In this document: piece after piece, positions 7,919 to 17,295 of the stretch
Numbering within the stretch: position 1 is the stretch's first letter
How the letters are laid out: each line of letters begins with the position of its first letter
Assembly: GCF_011440375.1 (NCBI RefSeq)
Contig: NZ_JAAOIR010000005.1
Coordinates: 62,001 to 126,000, forward strand
DNA from: Halorubellus sp. JP-L1
Lineage (GTDB): Archaea; Halobacteriota; Halobacteria; Halobacteriales; Natrialbaceae
Length of the DNA stretch: 64,000 nt
Direction: 5' to 3'
Translations under genes and position numbers: made by a program
The notes under the pieces: generated by a model
What the model saw: the letters and a program-made list of their open reading frames with translations, nothing else
What the model was told of the DNA's origin: nothing
The model's database searches: none

Positions 7919-10900
7919 TCACTCCCGGATGGAGTCGAGCACGCGCCAGGGAGAGAGCCTCGCGAACCAGGAATCGTCCGTACCGTCGGCGTCGCCGTCG
8001 GGGTCGGCGATCGGATCGTCGAGGGCGACGGCGACGGCGTCGCGGACGGGGTCCGGGCCGTCTTCGCGGAGGCGCTGGAGCGTCTCGTCGTGCGCGTCTG
8101 GCGCGAGGTGGCCGACGACGCGGACGGCGGCGGCCTGCACGCGCGGGTCCGGGTGCCAGAGTCGGTCGGCGACGCGGTCGACGTCGACGCGAGCGGCGGC
8201 GTCGGGATCGGCGCCGACGACTGTGGCGAGTGCGTAGAGTGCGGGCGCGACCACGGCCGGATCGTCATCGAGGGCGTCGTCGAGCGCGTCGTCGACGGAC
8301 GCGACGGCGTCGGGGTGCCGGTCGGCGATGCTGGCGATCGCGCGAGCGGCGGCGGCGCGGACGACGACGGCGTCGTCGTCGAGCGAGTCGACGAGGTGCC
8401 GCGGGCAGGTCGCGTCGAGCGTGCCGGCGGCGAGCGCGCCGAGTGCGCGGACCCACGGCCGGTCGTCGTCGAGCCGTCGGACGAGCGCGGTCGCCGGCGA
8501 CGGCCCCTCGCCGGACTCGCCGTCGGCGCCGGGAGACTCGACGAACGCGACGGCGTCGGCGAGCCAGTCCGAGTCGTCGCCGGTGACGGTCGGGAGCGCG
8601 TCGCGCGTGTCCGGCGAGACCGCGACGTCCGACGCGTCGATGTCCGCTAGATCGCCGAGGGCGACGCTCGCGAGTGCGACCGCCGCGCACCCGCGGACCC
8701 GGTCGTCGCCGGCCGTCGAGAGGAGCGCGGCGACGTCGGCCGCGACCGGGCTGGCGTCGTCCGGGCGGGAGAGCGCGTTCCGCGCGAGTTCGCGAGCGGC
8801 GCGCTCGCGGACCGCCGGGTCGACCGCGTCCGCGTAGTCCAGCAAGACGCCGGTCGCGCTGGTCGCGTCGGCCCGCGCCCTCGCGGCCGCGGCGAGAGCG
8901 CGCGTGGCGCGCCGGCGGACGATGGCGTCCGTACCGACGGCCGCTCCCGTGAGCGCGGGCGGGTCGGCGAGCACCGGCTCGAACGCCGCGACGCCGGCGA
9001 GCGCGAGCGTCGCCCGCGGGTCGCCCTCGGACGCTCGCTCGAGGAGGACCGAGAGCGGCGTCCGGTCGTCGGTCGCGAGGTCGGCGAGCGCGCGCACCGC
9101 CGTCGGGCGGACGGCGTCTTCGGTCACGGCCGCGAGGAGCGCGTCCGTCGCCGCCTCGTACCCGGGCGGCGAGAGGTCGACGTGCCTGAGGCCGCGGGCG
9201 GCGCGGCGGCGTTCGGCGGCCGGTTCGGTCGCGACCCCGTCGATCAGGAGCGCGACGACCGGTCGGACGCCCTCGCGTTCCGCGACGGTGGTTCGAGCGA
9301 CGGCGTCGAGCGCGCACGCGACGCACTCGCGGACCGCCGCGGTGTCGCCGAGCCCGTCGACGAGAGCGGGGACGGCGTCCGCTCGCCGGACCGCGTCCGG
9401 GGCGACCGTCGCGACCTCGCCGAGCGCGCACGCCACGCCCTCGCGGACCGCGGCCAGGGGGTCGTCGAGCGCGTCGACGAGCGCGGGGACGGCGGCGACG
9501 AGGTCGTGCGGCGTCTCGTCCGCGATGCGGACGAGGTCGGCCGCGGCGGCGGTGCGGACGGCGGCCGCGTCGTCGTCGAGTCGCGCGACGAGTCGACGGA
9601 GTGCCGGGGAGAGCTCGACGGTCGTCGCGTCGTCGGCGGCGTTGGCGAGCGCGCGAGCGGCGTGCCCGCGCACCCAGGCGTCGTCGTCGACGAGCGAGTC
9701 CGTGAGGGCGTCCACGTCCGCGTCGACCGGGCCGTCGCGGGCGACGGCGGCGAGCGCCTCCGCGAGCGGCGCGCGGACGCCCGGTTCGGTGAGCGACGGC
9801 TCGATGGCGTCGACGTGCGGTGCGACCACGCGAGGGGAGACGTCCGCGACGGCCGCGACGGCGACCGACAGGGGTTCGCGGACCGCCGGGACGTCGTCGA
9901 GGCTCGCGACGAGCGCGTCCACCACGGACTCGAGCGCGGTCGGGGTGGCGTCGGCGAGCGCGACGACGGCGCCGGCGACGGCCTCCCGGACGTCCACGTC
10001 CGCGTCCGCGAGCCCGTCGGCGAGGTCCGCGACGACCGGCGCGACGGCGTCGGCGTCCCGGGCCGCGATCTCGGCGAGCGCGGTCGCGACCGCGCGCCGG
10101 ACCTCGACCTGGCGGTCCGCGAGGTGGCGCGCGAGCGGCGTCGGCGCGTCGACGACGGCCGCGCGGTCGGTCCCCGCGACCGCGGCGAGCGCGCGGGCGG
10201 CGTCCCGTCTGACCGCTGGGTCGGTCGCGTCGAGGTGCGCGGCGAGCGCGTCCGTGCAGTCGGCGACGAGCGCGGGCGCGACCGCGGCGACGGCGGCGAG
10301 CGCGGACGTCGCCGCCCCGCTGATGCGTCGGTCGTCGTCGCCGAGCGCCGCCACGAGCAGGTCCGCGTGATCGGCGACCGCGTCCGGGTCGGTCGCCGCG
10401 ACGGTCGCGAGCGCCGCGGTCAGGCTCCGGCGGACGGTCGGCGGGGCGGCGACGGCCGCCGCCGCGACGGGCGTCGCGACGTCCGCGACCGCCGCCGGAG
10501 CACCGGATGCGAGCGACGCGAGCGCGTCCGCGGCCGCGACCGGGGCGACCGAGAGGGCGTCCGCGAGCGCGTACGCCGCCGGTGCGACCGCGGCGGGTTC
10601 GGCGTCGGCGACGGCGGCGAGCGCGCGAACCGCGGCCTCGCTCCCGGTCGCGCCGACGCCGGACGCGAGCGCCGGCGCGACCGTCGCCACGGCGGCCGGG
10701 TCGTGGTCCGCGATCGACGCGAGCGCGTCCGCCGCACCGTCCGCGGCGGCCGTGCAGTCGTCCGCGAGCGCCGCGGCGAGCGTCTCGACGTCGACCGCGA
10801 CCGCGCCGGGGTCGGCCGCGGCGAGCGTCGCCACCGCCGTCGCGCAGTGCGCGCGTACCGGCACGTGGTCGTCCTCGAAGCGTTCGAGGAGCGCGGCGCG

Positions 10901-11125
10901 GGCTCGCTTCACGTCCACCGGCGAGTCGACCGCGAGCGCGGCGAGCTGCCCGGCGGCGTACTCGCGGACGGCCGGGTCGTCCGCCGAGAGGAACGCCGCC
11001 AGTCGTTCGACGCTGACGACGACGCCGACGTCGTCCGACGCCGCGGTGGCGTCCTCGCTCGCGTCGGCCGGTGGCAGCCCCGCCTCGACCCCGCCTCGTC
11101 CCGCGTCTCCCTCCGCGCTCGTCAC
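7919..11125 (-). CDS. Giant HEAT-repeat solenoid protein (1068 residues)
   Basis: Almost the whole length is made of helical repeats of about 37-40 residues, with units such as DDPAVREYAAGQLAALA, DDAAVRTAAAADLVRIA, DDPLAAVREGVACALGEVA and DDAVVVRAAAARAIASIA. The aspartate pair, the V-R in helix B and the A-A-A-L-A packing are the HEAT/PBS-lyase type signature. I estimate more than 20 repeats. There is no signal peptide, membrane helix or catalytic motif, so the protein is probably a cytoplasmic scaffold. The gene is extremely GC-rich and low in complexity, which creates long open frames on the other strand. It stands alone, so neighbours give no hint of a partner. Confidence 0.88.
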   Translation of the reverse strand: MTSAEGDAGRGGVEAGLPPADASEDATAASDDVGVVVSVERLAAFLSADDPAVREYAAGQLAALAVDSPVDVKRARAALLERFEDDHVPVRAHCATAVATLAAADPGAVAVDVETLAAALADDCTAAADGAADALASIADHDPAAVATVAPALASGVGATGSEAAVRALAAVADAEPAAVAPAAYALADALSVAPVAAADALASLASGAPAAVADVATPVAAAAVAAPPTVRRSLTAALATVAATDPDAVADHADLLVAALGDDDRRISGAATSALAAVAAVAPALVADCTDALAAHLDATDPAVRRDAARALAAVAGTDRAAVVDAPTPLARHLADRQVEVRRAVATALAEIAARDADAVAPVVADLADGLADADVDVREAVAGAVVALADATPTALESVVDALVASLDDVPAVREPLSVAVAAVADVSPRVVAPHVDAIEPSLTEPGVRAPLAEALAAVARDGPVDADVDALTDSLVDDDAWVRGHAARALANAADDATTVELSPALRRLVARLDDDAAAVRTAAAADLVRIADETPHDLVAAVPALVDALDDPLAAVREGVACALGEVATVAPDAVRRADAVPALVDGLGDTAAVRECVACALDAVARTTVAEREGVRPVVALLIDGVATEPAAERRRAARGLRHVDLSPPGYEAATDALLAAVTEDAVRPTAVRALADLATDDRTPLSVLLERASEGDPRATLALAGVAAFEPVLADPPALTGAAVGTDAIVRRRATRALAAAARARADATSATGVLLDYADAVDPAVRERAARELARNALSRPDDASPVAADVAALLSTAGDDRVRGCAAVALASVALGDLADIDASDVAVSPDTRDALPTVTGDDSDWLADAVAFVESPGADGESGEGPSPATALVRRLDDDRPWVRALGALAAGTLDATCPRHLVDSLDDDAVVVRAAAARAIASIADRHPDAVASVDDALDDALDDDPAVVAPALYALATVVGADPDAAARVDVDRVADRLWHPDPRVQAAAVRVVGHLAPDAHDETLQRLREDGPDPVRDAVAVALDDPIADPDGDADGTDDSWFARLSPWRVLDSIRE

Positions 11126-11444
11126 CGCGTCCTCAGGGGAGAACAGGGGCGCCCACCTCGGTTACCGGCTCGTCTTCGTTCACCATCCAGCGAACCATGA
11201 TTAGATACCCAATCCCAACCACCGACAGCACTTAATCATTCGCTGTTCTCGGGGTTCTTACACCATTGAAACACCGATATAGTTCCCGGTGATTGCTATG
11301 AATTACAGACCGGTTGGTTACCACTCGCTCTCGGCCGCCGTCGCCCGCGGGCGATTCGTCGCCAGCGGTGCGACCGGCCGCACGACCGACGCGTCACGGC
11401 CGGTACCGAAGGACAATAGTTCGCGCAGGCGCTAGGCAGACCTA
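11126..11444. other. Intergenic region between the HEAT gene and sufS
   Basis: This 319-bp stretch separates two divergent genes. It is locally AT-richer (for example around 11190-11300: TTAGATACCCAATCC, CACTTAATCATTCG, GAAACACCGATATAG) and probably holds both promoters. I see no ORF with haloarchaeal composition and no RNA gene. Confidence 0.5.
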
Positions 11445-12692
11445 ATGAGTACGCAGGACGCCGACGGACTCGACGTGGCGGCCATCCGCGAGGACTTCCC
11501 CATCCTCGAGCGCGAGTTCAACGGCAACGACCTCGTCTACCTCGACAACGCCGCGACCTCGCAGACGCCCGACCAGGTCGTCGACGAGATCGCGCGGTAC
11601 TACCGCGAGTACAACGCGAACGTCCACCGCGGCCTCCACCAGCTCAGCCAGGAGGCGTCGATCGCGTACGAGGACGCTCACGACACGGTCGCCGAGTTCG
11701 TCGGCGCGAGCGGCGGCCGCGAGGAGATCGTGTTCACGAAGAACACGACCGAGAGCATGAACGTCGTCGCGTCGTCGTGGGGGCTCTCCGAGCTCGGTCC
11801 CGGCGACGAGGTCGTCCTCACGGAGATGGAGCACCACGCCGCGCTCGTCACGTGGCAGCAGGTCTGCAAGAAGACCGGCGCGGAGTGCAAGTTCATCCGG
11901 ACGACCGACGACGGCCAGCTCGACATGGATCACGCCCGCGAACTGATCGGCGAGGACACGAAGATGGTCTCGGCCGTCCACGTCTCGAACACGCTCGGGT
12001 GCATCAATCCCGTCGGCGAACTCGCCGACCTCGCGCACGACCACGACGCGTACGTCTTCGTCGACGGCGCGCAGGCCGCGCCGAACCGGCCCGTGGACGT
12101 CGAGGCCATCGACGCCGACTTCTACGCCTTCTCCGGCCACAAGATGTGCGGCCCCACCGGCGTCGGCGTCCTCTACGGCAAGCAGCACCTCCTCGAGGCG
12201 ATGGAGCCGTACCTCTACGGCGGCATGATGATCCGGAAGGTCACCTTCGAGGACTCGACGTGGAACGACCTCCCCTGGAAGTTCGAGGCCGGCACCCCCC
12301 CGATCTGCGAGGGGATCGCGCTCGGGTACGCCATCAACTACCTCGAGGACCTCGGGATGGAGAACGTCCGGCGCCACGAGGAGCGCCTCGCCGCGTACGC
12401 GTACGACCGCCTCACCGAGATGGACGACGTCGACGTGTACGGGCCCAGCCCCGAGCAGGGCCGCACCGGCCTCGTGTCGTTCAACCTCGGGGACGTGCAC
12501 GCGCACGACCTCTCCAGCATCCTGAACGACTACGCGGTCGCCATCCGCGCCGGCGACCACTGCACGCAACCGCTGCACGACGAACTCGGCGTCGCCGCCA
12601 GCGCCCGCGCGAGCTTCTACGTCTACAACACCGAGGAAGAAGTCGACAAGCTCGTCGAGGCCATCGAGGGCGCACGCGAACTGTTCGCCTGA
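11445..12692 (+). CDS. sufS: Cysteine desulfurase, SufS type
   Basis: This 415-residue PLP enzyme takes sulfur from L-cysteine as a persulfide for Fe-S cluster assembly. Visible features are YLDNAATSQTP (residues 32-42), His130 in EMEHHAALV that stacks on PLP, VDGAQAA with the PLP-contacting Asp (207), the Schiff-base Lys233 in FSGHKMCGPTG, and catalytic Cys373 in RAGDHCTQPLH. The RxGxHC context and length fit group II (SufS/CsdA) enzymes. ATG 11445 gives a normal family N-terminus. The scaffold gene sufU lies 4 kb downstream on the same strand, separated by an HD hydrolase and two propeller genes. Confidence 0.96.
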   Translation: MSTQDADGLDVAAIREDFPILEREFNGNDLVYLDNAATSQTPDQVVDEIARYYREYNANVHRGLHQLSQEASIAYEDAHDTVAEFVGASGGREEIVFTKNTTESMNVVASSWGLSELGPGDEVVLTEMEHHAALVTWQQVCKKTGAECKFIRTTDDGQLDMDHARELIGEDTKMVSAVHVSNTLGCINPVGELADLAHDHDAYVFVDGAQAAPNRPVDVEAIDADFYAFSGHKMCGPTGVGVLYGKQHLLEAMEPYLYGGMMIRKVTFEDSTWNDLPWKFEAGTPPICEGIALGYAINYLEDLGMENVRRHEERLAAYAYDRLTEMDDVDVYGPSPEQGRTGLVSFNLGDVHAHDLSSILNDYAVAIRAGDHCTQPLHDELGVAASARASFYVYNTEEEVDKLVEAIEGARELFA

Positions 12693-12793
12693 CGGCGCTC
12701 GCAGTACGTCACGACTGACGCGGACCGTCCGCGACCGTCACGGAACCGTCCGAGACCGCGTGCCTTTTCGTCGTCGCCGCCGGTCGCTCCCGC

Positions 12794-13453
12794 ATGGACG
12801 AGACTGCCGTCCGCGACGCCGCCCGCGAGTACTTCGACGGGCTGTCGCCGTGTCACGACGTCCAGCACGTCCGCCGGGTCGTCGCGACCGCGAAGCGACT
12901 CGCGGACGCGACCGAGCGCGGCGAGCACGGCCCGGCTCGCGACGTCGACCGGGACGTCCTCGTCGCCGCCGCGTGGCTGCACGACGTCGGGCGAGCGAAG
13001 GAGTCCCGCGGCGAGATCGACGACCACGCCGCGTGGGGCGCGAGCGAATCCCGTACCGTCCTCCGCGACCTCGGCGAGCGCGACGACGCGTTCCTGGACG
13101 CGGTCGCGCACTGCGTGCGCGCCCACCGGTTCTCGAACGACGTCGAACCCGAGACCCTCGAGGCCGAACTGCTCTGCGACGCGGACAACCTCGACGCGAC
13201 CGGCGCCGTCGGCGTCGCTCGCGTCTTCGCGTACGCCGGCGAGTACGGGAACACGCTCCACGACCCCGACCTGCCGCCGGCGGCCGACGACTCGCCCGCC
13301 GGCGAGACGTCGTTCAACCACTTCCACAAGAAGATCCTCGAGCTCGCGGACCGAACGTACACGCCCGCCGGTCGCGCACTCGCCGCCGACCGGCAAGCGT
13401 ACGTCGAGGAGTTCCTCGACCGCTTCGAGCGCGAAGCCCGCGGCGACGCCTGA
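12794..13453 (+). CDS. HD-domain phosphohydrolase
   Basis: This 219-residue protein carries the metal ligands of the HD superfamily: His21/His25 in SPCHDVQHVRRV, His63-Asp64 in WLHDVGR, and a later Asp in LLCDADNLDATG. The length and the CHDVxHVxRV opening fit the YedJ/YpgQ-like group of small HD hydrolases acting on nucleotides or similar phosphoesters. It is cytoplasmic. It lies 100 bp after sufS and is convergent (1-bp gap) with the propeller gene that follows. Confidence 0.88.
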   Translation: MDETAVRDAAREYFDGLSPCHDVQHVRRVVATAKRLADATERGEHGPARDVDRDVLVAAAWLHDVGRAKESRGEIDDHAAWGASESRTVLRDLGERDDAFLDAVAHCVRAHRFSNDVEPETLEAELLCDADNLDATGAVGVARVFAYAGEYGNTLHDPDLPPAADDSPAGETSFNHFHKKILELADRTYTPAGRALAADRQAYVEEFLDRFEREARGDA

Positions 13454-13454
13454 C

Positions 13455-15176
13455 TCACGCGTCGTCCGCGCCCTCGCCGTCGCTCCCGTGACCGTCGCCG
13501 TCCGTGTCATTGCCGAGGAGTCGCCAGAGTCCGAATCCCCCGCCCGCGATCGCGGTGAGTGCACCGAATCCGGGGATCGACCCAGAGTCGTCGGCGACCG
13601 TCGTTCCATCGCCGGTACTCGTCGTGGTCTCGCCCCCGCCGTCCGCCGTCGCCCCACCGTCGCCGTCCGTCGTCGCCCCGCCGGTGCCGCCAGTCGTCAC
13701 CGTGCCGGGATCGGTCGACGTGTCCGACGCGGTCGACGTGTCCGGCGCGGTCGTCGGATCCGTCGTCGTGGTTCCAGCGCCCTCGCCCCCATCGTCCTCG
13801 AGGTCGGGGAACGCGCGGCGTTCCATCGTCCGCGCCGGTTCCGCGTCCTCGCCGTCGGGCTCCGGGAACACGTAGAAGCGCGCCCCCTCGCCGGCTCGCT
13901 GTTCCTCGCGCGAGTTCCGGGGGTCAGCGTAGCTCGCCGCGACGAACCCCGATTCGACCGGTTTCGCCGCCCAGAATGCCGTCGTCTCCGGGTCGCGCCA
14001 CCCGCCGAGGAGCCGTGGATTCGCGAGGTCGCCGACGTCGTAGACGCGCACGCCGCCGCCGTACCACGACGTGTAGAGGCGGTCGCCGTCGATCCCGAAG
14101 TTGTGGGACGTCCACTGGGCGTCCTCGTCCTCGTCCGGGCCGGGCTCGGGCGGCCGGAGCACCGTCCGGAGCGCCGGCTCGCTCCCCGAGAGGTCCCAGC
14201 ATTCGATGCCGCCCGGGCCGCCGTCGCGGTCGGTCTCCTCGGCGTCCCAGGCCTCCTTCCCGACGAACAGCGCGGACGCGTCCGCGTTCGGCTGCACGTA
14301 GTGGCTGTTCCCGGGGAGTTCCCGGAACTCCGGGTCGATCTGACCGAGTCCCGCGAGGTACTCGGGGTCGTGCCCGCCCAGGCGCGCGATCGCCGACGGG
14401 TCCGTCGGGTCCGAGACGTCGACGAGCCACGTCCCCGCGTCCCAGTACGCCACGTACAGCACGTCGTCCTGGACGTAGACGTCGTGCGTCTGCCGGTAGT
14501 TCCGGCCGGCCTCGGCCCACGCGTCGTCGGCGTCCGCGGCCTTCCAGCGCGCGACCTCCTCGGGGTCGTCGTCGCGCACGTCGTATATCACGGTCGGCGA
14601 CCCCGATTCGCCGCTCCCCGTGAGGTAGACGAACTCGCCGTCTATGTACGAGTTGTGCGGCCCGAACGACGTCCCGTGGAACGCGACGCGCTCTGGGTTC
14701 GCGGGGTCGCTCACGTCGTAGAGGAAGAACCCCGAGAGGGACCCGCCGTACCCGTTCGGCCCGGAGACGAGCAGGCGGTCGCCGGACACCTTCACGTCCA
14801 TGATGGACTCCATCGGCCCCTCGCCGTCGTGCGTGAGTCCGCGCTCCTCGTACAGCACGGTCGGGTTCGCGGGGTCGCTCGCGTCGACGACGCCGAACCC
14901 GTCGACGAGCGAGCAGTACGCCGTCTCGCCGTCGTCGTCGACGACCACCTCCGCGACCCCCTGGAGGTCGAGCGCGCCGGTGGGTTCGAGCGTCGATTCC
15001 GTCCCCTCTCGGCGGGACGTAGTGCGGGCAGTGCTACCGTCGCTCGCGGTTCGGGCGGCGGGAGCGCTACTCTCGATGCGGGCATTTGCGGTGCCGACGC
15101 CGGCGGTCCCGAGCGCGGCGAGACTCGCGAGCAGGTGGCGACGACGGACGCGACTGGTGGTGGAGGGCCGTGGCAT
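13455..15176 (-). CDS. Tat-exported LVIVD-type beta-propeller with C-terminal PGF-like anchor
   Basis: The product has 573 residues. A twin-arginine signal (RVRRRHLLASLA at 9-20) is followed by a Ser/Thr-rich spacer and a repeat region with blades of the LVIVD kind: AYCSLVDGFGVVDASDPANP, GFFLYDVSDPANPERVA, VAYWDAGTWLVDVSDPTDP and GGVRVYDVGDLANPRLLG. Next comes a long Thr/Gly/Asp-rich linker, likely glycosylated, and a C-terminal SIPGFGALTAIAGGG segment resembling the PGF-CTERM archaeosortase signal. The tail after it is acidic rather than basic, which is unusual. It is probably a cell-surface protein of unknown ligand. It is the tandem paralogue of the next gene. Confidence 0.82.
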   Translation of the reverse strand: MPRPSTTSRVRRRHLLASLAALGTAGVGTANARIESSAPAARTASDGSTARTTSRREGTESTLEPTGALDLQGVAEVVVDDDGETAYCSLVDGFGVVDASDPANPTVLYEERGLTHDGEGPMESIMDVKVSGDRLLVSGPNGYGGSLSGFFLYDVSDPANPERVAFHGTSFGPHNSYIDGEFVYLTGSGESGSPTVIYDVRDDDPEEVARWKAADADDAWAEAGRNYRQTHDVYVQDDVLYVAYWDAGTWLVDVSDPTDPSAIARLGGHDPEYLAGLGQIDPEFRELPGNSHYVQPNADASALFVGKEAWDAEETDRDGGPGGIECWDLSGSEPALRTVLRPPEPGPDEDEDAQWTSHNFGIDGDRLYTSWYGGGVRVYDVGDLANPRLLGGWRDPETTAFWAAKPVESGFVAASYADPRNSREEQRAGEGARFYVFPEPDGEDAEPARTMERRAFPDLEDDGGEGAGTTTTDPTTAPDTSTASDTSTDPGTVTTGGTGGATTDGDGGATADGGGETTTSTGDGTTVADDSGSIPGFGALTAIAGGGFGLWRLLGNDTDGDGHGSDGEGADDA

Positions 15177-15293
15177 GACGTCGCATTCAGTCCGGCGACG
15201 CAAAAGCGTCGCGCTGGCTCAAACGCTCGTTTGTGCCTCGTTCGAGAGCCAGCGTGCCCGTTCGCGGAGCCAGCACCTGCTCGAGCGTCCGGG

Positions 15294-16688
15294 TCACTCG
15301 TCGTCGTCAGCGGCCGCGTCGGCGTCGTCGGTCGCGTCGGCGGGGTCCGGGAACGGTCGGCGATCCATCGTTGGGGCGGGGACCGCGTCGTCCTCGTCGG
15401 GGTCTGGGAAGACGTAGAGTCGTGCGCCGTCGCCTTGGCGCTGGGCGCGCAGCGAGTACTGTGGTTGCAGGTAGCTCGTCGCAACGAATCCCGATTCGAG
15501 TGGGCGTGCGGTCCAGAACCACGTCCGCTCGGGGTCGCGCCACTCGCCCAGCAGCAGCGGTTCTGCGAGGTCGGCGACGTCGTAGACGCGGACGCCACCG
15601 CCGTGCCAGGACGTGTAGAGGCGGTCGCCGTCGACGCCGACGTTGTGCGCCGTCCACCCCGACCCCGTGCGGTCGCCGCGGGGCGCTGGCGGACTGAGCA
15701 CCGATTCGACCGACGGCTCCACGCCGTCGACGTCGAGCGCGCGGAGGTCCCAGCATTCGATGCCGCCGGGACCGCCCTCGTGGAGCGTCGTCGGGACGTC
15801 GTGGGCTTCCTTCGAGACGAACAGCGCGGACGCGTCCGCGTTCGGGAGGACGGAGTGACTGTTCCCCGGGAGTTCGTCGAACTCCGCCGACAGTCCGTCG
15901 AGGGCCGCGAGGTACTTGGGGTCGTGCCCGCCGAGTCGAGCGATCGCCGTCGGGTCCGTCGGGTCCGAGACGTCGACGACCCACGTTCCGGCGTCCCAGT
16001 ACGCGACGTACAGCACGTCGTCCTGGACGAACACGTCGTGGCAGTTCCGGTACGTTCGCGGAACGGTCCCCCAGGCGTCGTCGGCGTCCGCGGCCGTCCA
16101 GCGCGCGACCTCCTCCGGGTCGTCGTCGTCGTGTACGTCGTAGACGACGACGGGTTCGCCGAACTCGCCGCTCCCCGTGAGGTAGACGAATTCGCCTTCT
16201 ACGAAGGCGTTGTGCGGGCCGAACTCGAGGTCCTGGAACGCGACGCGCTCTGGGTCCGCGGGGTCGCTCACGTCGAACAGGAAGAACCCCGAGAGGAACT
16301 CCGGCGGCGCGCTCGGGCCGGGGACGAGCAATCGGTCGCCGGACACCTTCACGTCCATCACCGAGACCATCCGCGAGTACGCGTCGCCGTCCGCCCGCAG
16401 GTCGCGGTCCTCGTGGACGACCGTCGGATCGAAGGGATTGCTCGCGTCGACGACCGCGAACCCGTCGCCGAGCGCGCAGTACACGGTCTCGCCGTCGTCG
16501 CCGACGACCGCCTCCGCGACCCCGTCGAGGTCGAGTCGCCCCGCTGGCTCGACGGTCGGGAACGCCCCGGGCGCGCGCCCGGCATCGCCCGTAGTGTCGT
16601 CGACGAGCACGCTCGCCGACCCGGCCGCTGCGAGTCCGGCGAGGACGCACCGCCGCGACCAGCGGCCCGATGCACCACGCTGGCTCAT
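15294..16688 (-). CDS. Tat-exported LVIVD-type beta-propeller, paralogue without the C-terminal anchor
   Basis: This 464-residue protein starts with a twin-arginine signal (GRWSRRCVLAGLAAAG). Its propeller region is closely similar to the downstream neighbour (shared stretches YVAYWDAGTWxVDVSDPTDP, SGFFLxDVSDPADPERVAF, GGPGGIECWDL, GDRLYTSWxGGGVRVYDV). It stops after the propeller with an acidic tail and lacks the Thr-rich linker and PGF motif, so it is probably secreted. Start ATG 16688 is preferred to the longer frame because it places the RR pair at residues 13-14. The pair clearly arose by duplication; the role is unknown. Confidence 0.82.
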   Translation of the reverse strand: MSQRGASGRWSRRCVLAGLAAAGSASVLVDDTTGDAGRAPGAFPTVEPAGRLDLDGVAEAVVGDDGETVYCALGDGFAVVDASNPFDPTVVHEDRDLRADGDAYSRMVSVMDVKVSGDRLLVPGPSAPPEFLSGFFLFDVSDPADPERVAFQDLEFGPHNAFVEGEFVYLTGSGEFGEPVVVYDVHDDDDPEEVARWTAADADDAWGTVPRTYRNCHDVFVQDDVLYVAYWDAGTWVVDVSDPTDPTAIARLGGHDPKYLAALDGLSAEFDELPGNSHSVLPNADASALFVSKEAHDVPTTLHEGGPGGIECWDLRALDVDGVEPSVESVLSPPAPRGDRTGSGWTAHNVGVDGDRLYTSWHGGGVRVYDVADLAEPLLLGEWRDPERTWFWTARPLESGFVATSYLQPQYSLRAQRQGDGARLYVFPDPDEDDAVPAPTMDRRPFPDPADATDDADAAADDDE

Positions 16689-16845
16689 ACGCGCCCATAC
16701 GACCGCTCGCGACAAACGTCTCCCTGTCAGGTACCGACCGGTTGACGACGTCTCCACGACGCGCCCGCGACGCGACTGCGACGGAGCCCTCGTTTCGCAT
16801 GCTGCGGAACCCTTTTGCGGCGCACGACCCTACTCGGAGGCAACG

Positions 16846-17295
16846 ATGGGACTGGGATCGGACATGTACCGACAGCAGATCCTCGATCACTACAAGAACC
16901 CGCGCAACTACGGGGAGATCGAGGAGGCGACGTTCACGCACGTCGGCGAGAACCCGATGTGTGGCGACGAGATCACGGTCGACGTCGTCCTCGAGGACGA
17001 CGACGAGACCATCGAAGCGGTCGCGTTCCGCGGCGACGGCTGCGCGATCTCGCAGGCGAGCGCGAGCATGCTCACGTCGAAGCTCCGCGGGAAGACGCTC
17101 GACGAACTCGACGAGATGGACCGCGACGACGTCATCGACATGCTCGGCGTCGACATCTCGCCGATGCGCGTCAAGTGCGCAGTCCTCGCGGAGAAGGTCG
17201 CACAGGACGGCGCCGCCATCTACCGGGGCGACATCGAGGACGTCGACGTCACGCGAACCGAAGAAGACGACGCCGACGTCCCCGACGACGCCTGA
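16846..17295 (+). CDS. sufU: Fe-S cluster assembly scaffold, SufU/IscU type
   Basis: This 149-residue scaffold starts MGLGSDMYRQQILDHYKNPRNYG, the hallmark of SufU-type IscU proteins. The three cluster- or zinc-binding cysteines are in NPMCGDEI (Cys39), GDGCAISQAS (about Cys65) and VKCAVLAEK (about 122). It would receive sulfur from SufS and assemble or relay it. The extra spacing around the second and third Cys fits SufU rather than IscU. It lacks the HPPC-lysine motif of IscU. The last 17 codons plus about 25 bp of 3' flank are duplicated downstream. Confidence 0.93.
   Translation: MGLGSDMYRQQILDHYKNPRNYGEIEEATFTHVGENPMCGDEITVDVVLEDDDETIEAVAFRGDGCAISQASASMLTSKLRGKTLDELDEMDRDDVIDMLGVDISPMRVKCAVLAEKVAQDGAAIYRGDIEDVDVTRTEEDDADVPDDA

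Noticed and set aside
8904-11200. Long open frames (up to 672 codons) opposite the HEAT gene
   Set aside because: The predicted products are Arg/Gly/Asp or Ser/Thr/Ala low-complexity sequences that mirror the HEAT codons, while the minus-strand frame shows clear HEAT periodicity.
13488-16745. 1085-codon open frame on the plus strand opposite the two propeller genes
   Set aside because: It spans two well-supported minus-strand genes with Tat signals. Its protein is Arg/Val-rich and lacks any recognisable domain. Long antisense frames are expected in DNA with this GC content.
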